64,000 nucleotides of DNA from Microbulbifer sp. THAF38 (GCF_009363535.1 NZ_CP045369.1:2553001-2617000), one strand, 5' to 3'. Shown: positions 1-9,925, counted from the first letter of the stretch. A program made the numbers and translations. Notes: generated from the letters alone by a model not told the origin.

Positions 1-31
1 CAAGCATAAACCCAACGCGTAAGGTCAGGCC

Positions 32-835
32 ATGCAGACAATCATTGAAGAAACCATCGGCATCGCCTGCCATCTCACGCTAAATCGTCCGCAGCAGCGC
101 AACGCCATCAGTTTGCAAATGGTGGATGAGCTTCTGCAAAAGCTCGCAGAAGCGGAAGAAGACCCACAGGTACGAGCACTGGTGCTGCGCGGTACAGAAC
201 ACAATTTCTGCGCCGGTGGTGATATTGCCGATATGCTCAACGCACAACAGGGCGCGAGTGATGGAAATAGCGATGCGTTCTTCCAACTCAACCGCCGCTT
301 CGGCGAATTGATGGAGCGATTTAATCGCACTCCCCTGGTCGTCATCGCAGTATTGGAAGGTGCCGTAATGGGCGGTGGTTTTGGGCTCGCTTGCAGTGCC
401 GATATTGCCATCGCCGATCGCAGCTGTCGCTTTGCCCTGCCGGAAACCCGCCTGGGTTTACCGCCTGCACAAATTGCTCCCTTTGTCGTGGCACGGGTCG
501 GCCTCTCCCAGGCCCGACGCCTCGCCCTCAGCGGAGCAAAAGTCAATGCACAGCAGGCCTTGGAAATTGGGTTAATCCACCAGTTACTCGATAATTCCGA
601 AGCCCTCGAAGGCGCGTTGCAGGAACACCTGGGCGCGATCAATGCCTGCGCTCCCGGCGCCCTGGCAACAACCAAGCAGATCTTGCTGGATGCAGCGCGG
701 GTGAGCGATGAGACTGCACTCGGCCAACTACTCGACGGCGCCGCGCAACAGTTTTCCCGCGCAATTCAAGGCCATGAAGGGCGCGAAGGCGCCCGTGCAT
801 TTCTGGAAAAACGATCACCGGAGTGGCAGCACTGA
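32..835 (+). CDS. Enoyl-CoA hydratase (crotonase family), LiuC/AtuE-like
   Basis: This is a 267-residue crotonase-fold protein that probably hydrates a branched unsaturated CoA thioester in the cytosol. Sequence signs are the N-terminal LNRPQQRNAIS motif, the oxyanion-hole region NFCAGGDI near residue 60, and EGAVMGGGFGLAC near residue 110. The downstream stretch LGLPPAQIAPFVV resembles the methylglutaconyl-CoA and isohexenylglutaconyl-CoA hydratases (LiuC, AtuE) more than classical crotonase. It is the first complete gene of an operon with a biotin carboxylase subunit and an acyl-CoA dehydrogenase, which is the expected company for leucine or acyclic-terpene breakdown. Its stop codon overlaps the next start (TGATG at 833-837). 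Family certain, exact substrate not. Confidence 0.85.
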   Translation: MQTIIEETIGIACHLTLNRPQQRNAISLQMVDELLQKLAEAEEDPQVRALVLRGTEHNFCAGGDIADMLNAQQGASDGNSDAFFQLNRRFGELMERFNRTPLVVIAVLEGAVMGGGFGLACSADIAIADRSCRFALPETRLGLPPAQIAPFVVARVGLSQARRLALSGAKVNAQQALEIGLIHQLLDNSEALEGALQEHLGAINACAPGALATTKQILLDAARVSDETALGQLLDGAAQQFSRAIQGHEGREGARAFLEKRSPEWQH

Positions 836-2859
836 TGTCGACAACAGAGACCCTGTTAATCGCCAATCGCGGCGAGATCGCACTGCGAATTATGCGTACT
901 GCCCGAGCGGAAGGCTATCGCACAGTCGCCGTCTACAGCGATGCGGACTGCGATTCACTTCACGCACAGACTGCCGATATCGCCGTAGCCATTGGCGGGC
1001 AGACTTCGGCGGAGTCCTATCTGGATATCCAAAAAATTCTCGCCGCAGCTAAAAAATCCGGAGCCACTGCCGTCCACCCCGGCTACGGCTTTCTCGCTGA
1101 GAATGCGGAATTTGCCAGCGCTTGCGAAGAGAATGGACTGAGTTTTGCTGGCCCGAGTGCAGAAGTCATAGAACTAATGGGCAACAAACGCAAAGCCAAG
1201 GAGTTTGTTGCCGCTGCCGGCGTACCCTGTATTCCCGGCTTCCAGGGTGCCCAGGACGACGACACCCTGATCGCCGGGGCGCGGCGCATTGGCTTCCCGT
1301 TAATGATAAAAGCCGCCGCAGGTGGTGGTGGGCGCGGCATGCGCCTGGCTCACGGAGACAGCGAACTGGCCTCCCAGCTGCGCGCTGCCCGCAGTGAATC
1401 CATGAGTGCATTCGGCAGCGACGAGTTAATTCTGGAAAAGGCACTGGTCAACGCTCGCCATATCGAAATCCAGGTATTTGCGGATCGTCATGGCAACTGT
1501 ATTCACCTCGGGGAGCGAGATTGCTCCGTACAACGACGCCATCAAAAAGTGGTCGAAGAGTGCCCCTCCCCTGTGGTCGACACCCAGCTGCGGGAAAGAA
1601 TGGGGCAAGCCGCAGTCGACGCTGCGCAAGCCTGCGGTTATCTAGGCGCGGGCACCGTAGAGTTTCTACTCTGCCCCAACGGCGAATTCTATTTCCTGGA
1701 AATGAACACCCGCTTGCAAGTAGAGCACCCGGTAACAGAAATGGTAACCGGTTTTGACTTGGTAGCTTGGCAACTGGCAGTAGCACGCGGCGAAGCCCTT
1801 CCAGCCTCCCAACAGCAAATCACCCAGCATGGCCACGCCATTGAAGTCCGCCTGTATGCCGAAGACCCGGAACAACAATTCCTACCCCAGGCCGGAAAAG
1901 TGCTCCACTGGAAGACGCCAAAGGGGCAAGGAATCCGTATCGACCACGCTTTGAAAAGTGGTTGCGAAATTACGCCATTTTACGACCCCATGCTCGGCAA
2001 ATTAATTGCCTGGGGGCAGGATCGAGAAGAAGCTCGGCGCAAGCTAACCCAAGCCCTAAGCCAGCTGGAATTTATCGGCCCTAAAAACAATATCCATTTC
2101 CTGCAGAAGATCCTGGCCGAATCACAGTTTATCGCTGGCGATGCCGATACCAGTTTTCTCGACCAAAACAGCACACTGACATCCGCAGAATCGGTTCCAG
2201 CAGTAGTTGCAGCCCAAGCCGCATTACTCAATCACTTGCACCAAGCCAACCCTCAGGATCGGCGTAGCGGCCGCAGTGACTGGCGCAGTGGCGATAACAG
2301 CGTGCCGATCAACTACCGACTGGAAATTTCCGGGCAAACCCTAAACTGTGAGCTGCTGGCGTTAGTAGATAATTCTTATCAAATCTCAGTAGGCGAACAG
2401 CAGTTCTTGATTCAGTGGGTCCATTTTGAGAAATCAAAAAAAGAAAGTGGAGTTTATAGATCTGAACTCCTGCTGGATGGCCTTAGCCAAAAGAGATTGT
2501 TCCTAGCCAACCAAAGCAATCTGCATCTCCTATTAGACGGCAGGCAATTTCATTTTGTCGATATCACCCACGCTCCGGCCAAATCGAGCCTTAATGAAGG
2601 CAGTGGCCGCATCACAGCCCCTATGGACGGCTGCCTGGTGCAAGTATTGGTTGAACCCAATCAAAGCGTTCAGCGGGGAGACACTATCGCCTTAATGGAA
2701 GCCATGAAAATGGAGCACGCCCTGCGCGCAGACCGCGACGGTACCGTAATTAAACTGGGCGCCTGTGAAGGAGACCAGGTACGCGGTGGCCAGCTGTTAG
2801 TTCAGATCGAAGCCGCTCCCACGGAAACCGCCAAAATTCCCAGTGATGCTACTTCCTAA
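835..2859 (+). CDS. Acyl-CoA carboxylase biotin-containing alpha subunit (methylcrotonyl-/geranyl-CoA carboxylase type)
   Basis: This subunit carboxylates its own biotin with ATP and bicarbonate; a separate carboxyltransferase subunit, not in the window, then transfers CO2 to the acyl-CoA. In order there is an N-terminal biotin carboxylase domain (LLIANRGEIALRIMRT), the ATP-grasp glycine loop AAAGGGGRGMR near residue 160, the FLEMNTRLQVEHPVTE signature, and a C-terminal biotinyl domain whose EAMKMEH motif puts the biotinylated lysine at about residue 625. I place the start at ATG 835, overlapping the upstream stop; a GTG at 823 would add four residues but is less likely. The order hydratase then biotin subunit matches liuC-liuD and atuE-atuF, so methylcrotonyl-CoA or geranyl-CoA is the likely substrate. 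Confidence 0.9.
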   Translation: MSTTETLLIANRGEIALRIMRTARAEGYRTVAVYSDADCDSLHAQTADIAVAIGGQTSAESYLDIQKILAAAKKSGATAVHPGYGFLAENAEFASACEENGLSFAGPSAEVIELMGNKRKAKEFVAAAGVPCIPGFQGAQDDDTLIAGARRIGFPLMIKAAAGGGGRGMRLAHGDSELASQLRAARSESMSAFGSDELILEKALVNARHIEIQVFADRHGNCIHLGERDCSVQRRHQKVVEECPSPVVDTQLRERMGQAAVDAAQACGYLGAGTVEFLLCPNGEFYFLEMNTRLQVEHPVTEMVTGFDLVAWQLAVARGEALPASQQQITQHGHAIEVRLYAEDPEQQFLPQAGKVLHWKTPKGQGIRIDHALKSGCEITPFYDPMLGKLIAWGQDREEARRKLTQALSQLEFIGPKNNIHFLQKILAESQFIAGDADTSFLDQNSTLTSAESVPAVVAAQAALLNHLHQANPQDRRSGRSDWRSGDNSVPINYRLEISGQTLNCELLALVDNSYQISVGEQQFLIQWVHFEKSKKESGVYRSELLLDGLSQKRLFLANQSNLHLLLDGRQFHFVDITHAPAKSSLNEGSGRITAPMDGCLVQVLVEPNQSVQRGDTIALMEAMKMEHALRADRDGTVIKLGACEGDQVRGGQLLVQIEAAPTETAKIPSDATS

Positions 2860-2870
2860 AGGAGATCAGC

Positions 2871-4034
2871 ATGTACGATATTGATGCCTCCCGTATGGCA
2901 AGCCCCTTTTATGACGAAGGCCATCAGGAATGGCGCACCCAGTTACGCCGCTTTGTCGACCGCGAGATTACTCCCCACATCACTCAATGGGACGAAGACG
3001 GCCAACTGCCCGCCGAGCTTTGGAAAAAAGCGGCAGAAGTTGGCCTTCTGCAGATGAGTTATCCGGAAAACTACGGCGGCATCGAAACCGATGTCTTCCA
3101 TATGATTGTTGCCGCAGAGGAGTTAGCCCGCCCCGGCGCTGGTGGCCTCTACGCCAGCCTGATGGTCCACGGCATTGCCCTGCCCCCATTACTGCACTAT
3201 GGCAGTGAGGCCCTAAAAGATCAGGTTATTCCCTCGGTATTACGTGGCGAAAAGCATATTTCCCTGGCAATTACCGAACCAGGCGCAGGCTCCGATGTAG
3301 CCAATCTCCAGTGCCGCGCAGAGCGTGATGGGGATGACTATATCGTGAGCGGCGAAAAGACCTATATCACCGGCGGCATGCGCGCTAACTGGTTTACTGC
3401 TGCCGTGCGCACAGGTGAAGGAGGCTTCGGCGGTATCTCCTTGCTCTTAATCCCTGCGGATACCAAAGGGGTAAGCCGGCAGCTACTCGATAAAAAGCAG
3501 GGCTGGTGGTGCTCCGACACGGCCAGTATCTTTTTTGATCAGGTACGCGTGCCCGCGAGCAATCTAATTGGTGGTGAGAACCAAGGTTTCTTACCAATAG
3601 TGCACAACTTCAATCGTGAGCGCCTGGGCATTGCCGCTTCCTGTGTAGAATTCAGCCGGGTCTGTTTGCAAGATGCCATTGAGTGGGCCCAGGAGCGCCG
3701 AACTTTCGGAAAGCGCCTCGCCAATCACCAGGTGATTCGACACAAGTTTGCCCAGATGCTTCAACGCATCAATGCCACTCAAGCCTATCTGGACCTCTGT
3801 GCCTGGGCGGAGCAACAACAGCAGCTCAAGGTAGCCGATATCGCACTGCTCAAAGTTCAAGCCACAGAAACCCTTGAGTTCTGCGCTCGGGAGGCTATGC
3901 AAGTGTTAGGTGGTGCCGGCTATATGCGCGGCAGTCGGATTGAGCGAATCTATCGCGAAGTACGAGTGAATGCGATTGGTGGTGGATCTGAAGAAATTAT
4001 GCGGGATCTGGCTTCCAGGCAAATGGGAATCTAA
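2871..4034 (+). CDS. Acyl-CoA dehydrogenase
   Basis: A 387-residue FAD-dependent acyl-CoA dehydrogenase that introduces an alpha-beta double bond into an acyl-CoA and passes electrons to electron-transfer flavoprotein. Visible signatures are ISLAITEPGAGSDVANL near residue 135, the SGEKTYITGG segment, RRTFGKRLANHQVI, and the C-terminal QVLGGAGYMRG. At the usual catalytic position (the Glu of an IYEGT-type motif) it has IGGGS, while NRERLG places a Glu at residue 250, the position used by isovaleryl-CoA and long-chain dehydrogenases. This favours a branched-chain substrate. It follows the carboxylase gene by 11 bases with a good AGGAG ribosome site and is probably the last gene of the operon. 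Confidence 0.88.
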   Translation: MYDIDASRMASPFYDEGHQEWRTQLRRFVDREITPHITQWDEDGQLPAELWKKAAEVGLLQMSYPENYGGIETDVFHMIVAAEELARPGAGGLYASLMVHGIALPPLLHYGSEALKDQVIPSVLRGEKHISLAITEPGAGSDVANLQCRAERDGDDYIVSGEKTYITGGMRANWFTAAVRTGEGGFGGISLLLIPADTKGVSRQLLDKKQGWWCSDTASIFFDQVRVPASNLIGGENQGFLPIVHNFNRERLGIAASCVEFSRVCLQDAIEWAQERRTFGKRLANHQVIRHKFAQMLQRINATQAYLDLCAWAEQQQQLKVADIALLKVQATETLEFCAREAMQVLGGAGYMRGSRIERIYREVRVNAIGGGSEEIMRDLASRQMGI

Positions 4035-4584
4035 TCATTCAAACAGGCCCTTGTTAAAACATATTAAAAAAATTAATCGTCAATATCTGGATAGGGTCAG
4101 CATATAACTCCCTATTCAGCTGATAGTTTGTTTGTTGATATTTCTATTCATCCAATACTCTAGCTGATGCCGGTAGCGTAATTGAATTCAAACTACTTTG
4201 CCTTCAAAAAGCTAGTTAAGGTTAGAAATCTTACAACTGAAAACTACAGTATGAGTCCGAACTCCTACGTTCTCTCAGTGGGTGATTTCTCAGTGAGTAA
4301 TCTGGCAAGATCGTAACGCTAAATGCTCAGGTACAACCACTGGTATTTCCTAAACCCACTCTTAGTCTATTTCTTTCTATGTCATGAAACTTTAATTTAA
4401 AGTTAAAATCTGGCATCGTTGCCCTCGCTCAATTACCGGCTTATTTATGCTGTAATTTAACTACTTTTCAGGGAAAAAAAGTGAATGTTATCTATACTTA
4501 GGTGATACGTCCCAATTTGTCGGCAGATAAACCCAATAGTTGAGCAAAGGGATAAGAAAGGAATTGATTTTTGAGTAAGCAATT
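4035..4584. other. AT-rich intergenic region
   Basis: About 550 bases between the acyl-CoA dehydrogenase gene and the YrbL-like gene. I see no credible gene, strong hairpin or repeat. Base composition drops clearly from the GC-rich operon on the left to an AT-rich stretch here, marking the start of an accessory region. A promoter for the next gene presumably lies in the last 150 bases, but no unambiguous -35/-10 pair stands out. Confidence 0.5.
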
Positions 4585-5241
4585 ATGGATCTGCAATTAA
4601 GGTTAGACCAGGCTATCGCCAACGGCAATGAGAGACTAGTGTTTTCTCACCCCGAATCTGATGATCTACTTATTAAGGTAATCAGCGATCGATTTAGGAA
4701 AAGAATGGATCATAAGTATTCCATCTCTACCCGACTACGCCGACTAACCTACTATTGGCCATATATGAAAGAAGTCTCTGAACACATCTACCTACGCGAA
4801 GGTCAGGTTGAAAATACTCATTTTGTACAGGAATTTAAAGGCTTTGTAGACACCAATTTGGGGTTAGGCATCACCGTAAAAGCAGTGAAAAAGCACAATG
4901 GAGAACTTGCAGATACTCTAAGTGCGTTAATCAGCAGTAAACAATTCAATCAGGAACATGCAGATAGACTTAATGATCTGTTTAAGTGGCTGGAGAGAAC
5001 CTTCATCGTCGTTCGTGATTTAAGAACGGTCAATATAGTGTGGGATGAAATCAATGGCCATTTTGTAATCATTGATGGTATCGGTAGTCGAAGATTACCA
5101 TCTCTGCGTTCTGTTTCTCGCCTCTATAACCGGAGAGCAAATCGCAGACGTATAACTAAGCTGTGTCAACGCCTTAAAAATGACCTAGAAAGCTTCGGGC
5201 ACAACCTAAACCTTAATTTTTCTCAGACCTTACACTATTAG
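4585..5241 (+). CDS. YrbL/PhoP-regulatory-network family protein with kinase-like fold
   Basis: A 218-residue protein resembling the YrbL family (PhoP regulatory network protein), which has a small kinase-like fold. Kinase-type landmarks are visible: a Lys in LLIKVI near residue 31, VRDLRTVNI near residue 143 (like the HRDxxxxN catalytic loop, with Asp145 and Asn150) and VIIDGIG near 161 (like DFG). The C-terminal YNRRANRRRITKL is very basic, as in YrbL. In enterobacteria yrbL responds to PhoP and polymyxin; its substrate is unknown. Here it stands alone with no lipopolysaccharide genes around it. I recognised the family from motif order and did not align it, so function remains open. Confidence 0.7.
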   Translation: MDLQLRLDQAIANGNERLVFSHPESDDLLIKVISDRFRKRMDHKYSISTRLRRLTYYWPYMKEVSEHIYLREGQVENTHFVQEFKGFVDTNLGLGITVKAVKKHNGELADTLSALISSKQFNQEHADRLNDLFKWLERTFIVVRDLRTVNIVWDEINGHFVIIDGIGSRRLPSLRSVSRLYNRRANRRRITKLCQRLKNDLESFGHNLNLNFSQTLHY

Positions 5242-5444
5242 CCCCCTTTCTGGGAGACATTTGAACCAAGCCATGCTGCTTCCATGTCAGCCTGATTTGA
5301 TCAGGCTTAAATATAACCAATAATAATTTGATTTCTTTGGGAGTGCTGGGCAAAAAGCAAAACAGGCGGTGATAGAAAGTTTCACTTGAATACTAATTCG
5401 GCCCCATTAATTTACGGGGCAGAATTAGTATTTATCACGGTTAA

Positions 5445-7214
5445 TTAACCGCGTTTCTTTTCTTTAATGAATCCCACAATCTTCTCACTAAGCCTGGGTA
5501 GAGGAAGACTACCATTCTTCAAAACAATTTCATGAAAATCCTTAATATCAAAATCCTCACCCAGTTCGTTTTGCATTAGCTCCCTTAAGGCAAAGATTTC
5601 TAACGCGCCAGAGTCATAGGATGTTAATTGAGCAGGCATCACCGCCATTCGGTCCATCAATGAACTGGGATCTCTTGCGAAAGAGGCACCCGACTCTTTT
5701 AAAAATTTCGCAACTTGATCGTTACTCCAACCGAGCATGTGCATTCCAGTATCAGCCACCATTCCCCTTGCTGGCCACGCACGTCTTAAGATTTTAGTTG
5801 AGCCATACTGATAAATGCCGGCCTCTTCAGCGAGGTGCTCTGCATATCTCCCCCACCCTTCAACAAAAGCACCGTTCATAAAAGTACTTTCAATCGGATG
5901 AAAACTATCCTGCTCTTGACTCAAAGCTATTTGCAGGTGATGCCCCGGATACCCCTCATGAATTGTCACAGTCTCAGCTGAGGCATAAGACTCATCTTTG
6001 AAAGTAGTTGGATCATAGGCAAACCTAGCAGAACGTACCTCACTGCCTGGTGTATAATGGGCGCTTCTGCCTGAGCCTTGCTCATGTTCAGGTATAGGTC
6101 TTACCTCCAACGCTATGGAAGGCATATCATAAAAATAATCCGCAGTAAGATTTTTAGATTTAGCTACTAGCGCCTCATAAAACTCATGCATTTCTGATGA
6201 GCTATTAAATTTCTGAGAATCATCAGCACTAGCCTTCTCAACCGCTTCTGAGAATGAGCTGGAATCATAAAGAATCGATCCCAAACTGACTATTTCGTTC
6301 TTATTTTCATTTACAGTGTTAAGACCCAGCTGGAAAACCTGTTCGGGCGTTCTCTTTAGACCAGTGTAAGCCCGATATTGAGCCATATAACATTCACGAC
6401 CATTGGGGATGGCATGAATTCCCAGCTCCTCCCTTGCCTCCGGTAAATATTCAGATTTTAAAAAATCACTATAGCGCTCCATTGATGGAATCAATTCAAC
6501 AGCTAAAACCTGCTTAAAATCAGCGGCAAACTTTGAATCATCTGTGCGCTCGGACAAGCTATTGAATGGATGGTTATCAATCGGTATCTGAGTTAATCCG
6601 TCAATTTGTTTAATTACACGGTTTACTACACTTTTCGGAGCGGAATACCCCTGCTTGAGACCATTCCTGAGATTAATAATCTCCTGATCGTAGTAATTGG
6701 CAGCACTACGCCAACGCTCAATTGCATCAGCTTTATTTTGGGCCGTCTCAACTGGCTGAAACTCACTGATGAGACTCAACCTAATATGGGGACCAAACAT
6801 ATGATTGACTGACCACAATTCAGACTTGCAGATTCTCAATCCGACATTCGCGTCCAATTGTTCCTTGAGCTTAAAATAAAAAGCACGCTCTTGATCATTC
6901 TTCAGACTACCTGGATCTATGGCCGCCAACCTCTCCAGCAATTCATCTTCGAAATTAATTAAGGCTGATAAATTATTAGGTGAGTTATTAAGAAACAGAT
7001 TATGCCTTTCCGGCTCCAGATTTAAAAAGTAAGCATCTGTCTGATAGCTCTTTAAGAAGACATCATGATATTGATCAGCAATATCATCAAGCTGCTGAGC
7101 ACTACCCATAGTAGAATTTGAGCTTAGCTGAGTCATATCACTATTTACAGAGCACCCAAATAAAGCAGAACTGAAGACCAGTAAACCTATAGCTATATCT
7201 TTCTTATACATCAT
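5445..7214 (-). CDS. DUF885 family lipoprotein, putative metallopeptidase
   Basis: A 589-residue predicted outer-envelope lipoprotein. It begins with a signal peptide ending in the lipobox LFGC (lipidated Cys about residue 21) followed by Ser-Val-Asn, which suggests outer-membrane sorting. The body matches DUF885, a family with a zinc-peptidase-like motif; here IHEGYPGHHLQ lies at residues 418-428 with His419, Glu420, His425 and His426 as candidate metal and catalytic residues. Length is typical of the family. It is a single-gene unit in an AT-rich stretch, probably transferred or lineage-specific. Peptidase activity is inferred from the family motif only. Confidence 0.8.
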   Translation of the reverse strand: MMYKKDIAIGLLVFSSALFGCSVNSDMTQLSSNSTMGSAQQLDDIADQYHDVFLKSYQTDAYFLNLEPERHNLFLNNSPNNLSALINFEDELLERLAAIDPGSLKNDQERAFYFKLKEQLDANVGLRICKSELWSVNHMFGPHIRLSLISEFQPVETAQNKADAIERWRSAANYYDQEIINLRNGLKQGYSAPKSVVNRVIKQIDGLTQIPIDNHPFNSLSERTDDSKFAADFKQVLAVELIPSMERYSDFLKSEYLPEAREELGIHAIPNGRECYMAQYRAYTGLKRTPEQVFQLGLNTVNENKNEIVSLGSILYDSSSFSEAVEKASADDSQKFNSSSEMHEFYEALVAKSKNLTADYFYDMPSIALEVRPIPEHEQGSGRSAHYTPGSEVRSARFAYDPTTFKDESYASAETVTIHEGYPGHHLQIALSQEQDSFHPIESTFMNGAFVEGWGRYAEHLAEEAGIYQYGSTKILRRAWPARGMVADTGMHMLGWSNDQVAKFLKESGASFARDPSSLMDRMAVMPAQLTSYDSGALEIFALRELMQNELGEDFDIKDFHEIVLKNGSLPLPRLSEKIVGFIKEKKRG

Positions 7215-7464
7215 TCTTAAACACCAAAACGTAAAAATTAAACCCAGCAGAAAAAGCCGTCATTAACTATCAGGAATGACACACCCTAACTAAAGTAGGC
7301 GCTCTAACAAAGAAAATTTCAATACGTAATGACTATAATATCGACGAATTGACGTTATTTTTCGGTAAAAAATTTAGATGGCACTATAGTTTAGTATCGT
7401 AACTACCCCATATATATTGAAGTCATAACCAGAGCATATAATTAGCCGCATAGGGAGCTTTCAA

Positions 7465-7836
7465 TTAGTCAGCAGATGAAACCCGGATGATATGTCCGTC
7501 TGGATCTTTTACCAAGAAAGTTCTTCCGAACACATCTGTATATAATTCTTTGTGAATGTTTACAAAAGAACTATCCATCCATTGTAAATAGAGCTCTTCA
7601 ACCTCATCATCCGTTTTTAGGTTAATACCAATTTCAGTATATCTTGGGGATCCTTTATCAGGTACTTCACCGCCGGACCATATTGCAAAATCAGCCTCAC
7701 CGTCAACTTTGAAGACGACATATCTGGAAGAAACAAAGTAAGGCTCTAGATTAAATAGCTGTTTATAATATCCAGTTGAAACTTGAATATCTGAGACATA
7801 AATAAGCTGTAGATTTGGTTTATAGAATTTTGCCAA
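7465..7836 (-). CDS. VOC/glyoxalase-superfamily protein
   Basis: A 123-residue protein of the vicinal oxygen chelate superfamily. It has the usual single-chain pattern of two beta-alpha-beta-beta-beta halves: an N-terminal LIYVSDIQVSTGYYKQLF segment and a C-terminal FGRTFLVKDPDGHIIRVSS, the latter being the classic end of glyoxalase/bleomycin-resistance proteins. A Glu in YTEIGINLK could be a metal ligand. Such proteins act as dimers on small metabolites or bind antibiotics; the substrate here cannot be told. It stands alone. Confidence 0.8.
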   Translation of the reverse strand: MAKFYKPNLQLIYVSDIQVSTGYYKQLFNLEPYFVSSRYVVFKVDGEADFAIWSGGEVPDKGSPRYTEIGINLKTDDEVEELYLQWMDSSFVNIHKELYTDVFGRTFLVKDPDGHIIRVSSAD

Positions 7837-8425
7837 GTTTAAGTTTCCCGTATTTTATTTGTCTATCAGCAACTTAGGAAGTAAAGAAGATAATCAGTAT
7901 AGAGAAAAGTATCACAATGGAGTGTAGTGAATCTCCTCGAACACCATTGATCTAATGGATGAAAAAATCGAGATGGTACACTTTCTTGTTTTCATCATAC
8001 TGCCAAATGCGACACTTGAAAACTCAAGTTATCAGTCAAGCACTAGCCTGTAAAGCCCTCAACTATTATTCAGAAATCAGACGATGTCTATAGATTTAGC
8101 CTAGCTCTCAATCGTACAACAATCAGACTGAGCTTTCCCTCGACTCACTGCACTCTTTTTAACCACTGCGACTAAACTATTTTTACTGAATCCAGTTATT
8201 GTCATTAACACTCCATCTATATTGTCTGGGCAGCTAAAAAAAAGCGCAAATATAAATACCAGAAAACTCCCTTTTTATAAAAATCTATGGACTAGGAATC
8301 AGCGATTATTTTCGGGATAGATGTTTCTATATTCAGCTAGGAATAGCGAGATCTAAAATAGAACAGAGACCATGAAAATTGAGCAAATGGCTCAAAATTA
8401 TAGCCTCCATTCCAATTAATTATCT
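7837..8425. other. AT-rich intergenic region
   Basis: Nearly 590 bases between two minus-strand genes. I find no open frame with a ribosome site, no repeat and no strong hairpin. It must hold the promoter of the VOC gene near its left end; nothing else can be supported. Confidence 0.45.
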
Positions 8426-9925
8426 TTACTGACCTGCTACTTTTGAAAGATAAAATTGATAGGCACGGTTAGCAATTTCGCGCCCAATCGCCTGACCCGC
8501 TGGAACAGAAGGCTCAAAATGCACACCACCCCAAACTCGACTATTACCACAATCCTCCTCAAAAGAAGTCCAAGTAGGGAAATACAAATACAAATCATTT
8601 TGTGGTGTTATACCAGGCTCAATTTGTGAACTGCCAGCAAGCGCTGGTACCGTATAGCCCAATACATCCCCTTCAGGTAAAAAGAGTCTGCTTGTTTCTG
8701 CATGTGCTGCACAAAAGCTAGCGGAAGCAGATGGGTATTCTGGATGGTCAGCCACAGGCAGATAGCTAGTCCACTGGCTAGCAGGTAAATCATTCACTGT
8801 TCCTTTTCCTACTCCTCCCCAAGCAGTAACGGGTTCATCTTTATAAATAAAGCGAACGGCGGAAAATGGTCTCACGGAGTTATGTCGACGCTTCTCTTTC
8901 CAAATTGCAATTGCTGTATCAAAGGCGGCCATATTGGTGAGGAAATCATAGTGAATGAAATCCATTAATGATAAGCCTTGAGATTCCGATGCAAATACCG
9001 CAGCAAAGCCTAAGCTGAATATCTTCATATCAAATAACTCAGCTTTCATCTTCTGCTCATCAGTTAAGTTGGCAGATGTATTTAGCACGTCATTTACTTG
9101 CGCCACATAACTTGGATAATTCCAAATTTTGGATTTCAGAGGTACTGGTGAAGTAAATTCGTCTGGAGACTCATAACTATATGGTCTTGTTAAGGCGATT
9201 TGAGGGGTGACGAACTGCTGAACCCGGTATACACCAGGGCGCTCCATCAGAATTGCTGGCTGCCACTTCGAAGGAAAACGTAATTTGTATGCAGTATTTG
9301 CCGGTTTGAAATCAGTGTAATCGGCATAAGGTAAACGATGATATAACTGACCACCCTCGTTACCCAATTGATTCATACCGTCATTTGCACGCCCTTCCAG
9401 AACCTTTCTACCTGCGTAGTTTCCTATACCAATCGGCGTAGTTGTGTCTTCTGACAGATCATGAGGGTCTAAACCCATTTCAGCCAACATGCTATCCCAT
9501 TCAGGGGTTAAATGTGGAAACAGTCCACTTAATACTTTATGAGATGCATAAGAAAGCGCAACATTTAACTCTCTGTTGTCTTCCGGCTCCGGCAATCGCG
9601 CGATATCAGAATATACTCCTTTCGCGGTAGGGTGAAAAGGTGCTGTGGCATCATACCAAGAGTTAGTGATCAACGTCGTAAAACGAAGTACTAATGTAGC
9701 ATCATTGGCAGCGGGCGATACTTCAAAAATTGCACAAGCTGCCGCTGGGATTATATTCTGCACTGCGGCATTGCAACTTTCCAAGTCCATAGAACTACAC
9801 TTTGGTGGCAATGGCACATTTGTAAGCTGCGGACAGGTAAGGGCTTGTGTCTGCCAGCTTACCGAGACCAACAACACCCCTAAAACACTCCTTAAAGCAC
9901 GCTTATAAGTTTTATTTATTAACAT
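8426..9925 (-). CDS. Vanadium-dependent haloperoxidase / PAP2-superfamily secreted protein
   Basis: A 499-residue exported protein with a signal peptide ending around QTQA (residues 25-28). Three PAP2 motifs are present in order: Lys345-x6-Arg352-Pro353 (KRRHNSVRP), Pro398-Ser399 followed by His408, and Ser462-Arg463-x5-His469 (SRVWGGVH). These are the vanadate- or phosphate-binding residues of vanadium haloperoxidases and acid phosphatases. Length and the unrelated N-terminal half fit the bacterial vanadium-haloperoxidase-like group. The middle motif is stretched (PSASASFCAAH instead of PSGH), so the catalytic histidine position may be non-standard. It lies alone between two long AT-rich gaps. 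Peroxidase versus phosphatase activity cannot be decided here. Confidence 0.82.
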   Translation of the reverse strand: MLINKTYKRALRSVLGVLLVSVSWQTQALTCPQLTNVPLPPKCSSMDLESCNAAVQNIIPAAACAIFEVSPAANDATLVLRFTTLITNSWYDATAPFHPTAKGVYSDIARLPEPEDNRELNVALSYASHKVLSGLFPHLTPEWDSMLAEMGLDPHDLSEDTTTPIGIGNYAGRKVLEGRANDGMNQLGNEGGQLYHRLPYADYTDFKPANTAYKLRFPSKWQPAILMERPGVYRVQQFVTPQIALTRPYSYESPDEFTSPVPLKSKIWNYPSYVAQVNDVLNTSANLTDEQKMKAELFDMKIFSLGFAAVFASESQGLSLMDFIHYDFLTNMAAFDTAIAIWKEKRRHNSVRPFSAVRFIYKDEPVTAWGGVGKGTVNDLPASQWTSYLPVADHPEYPSASASFCAAHAETSRLFLPEGDVLGYTVPALAGSSQIEPGITPQNDLYLYFPTWTSFEEDCGNSRVWGGVHFEPSVPAGQAIGREIANRAYQFYLSKVAGQ

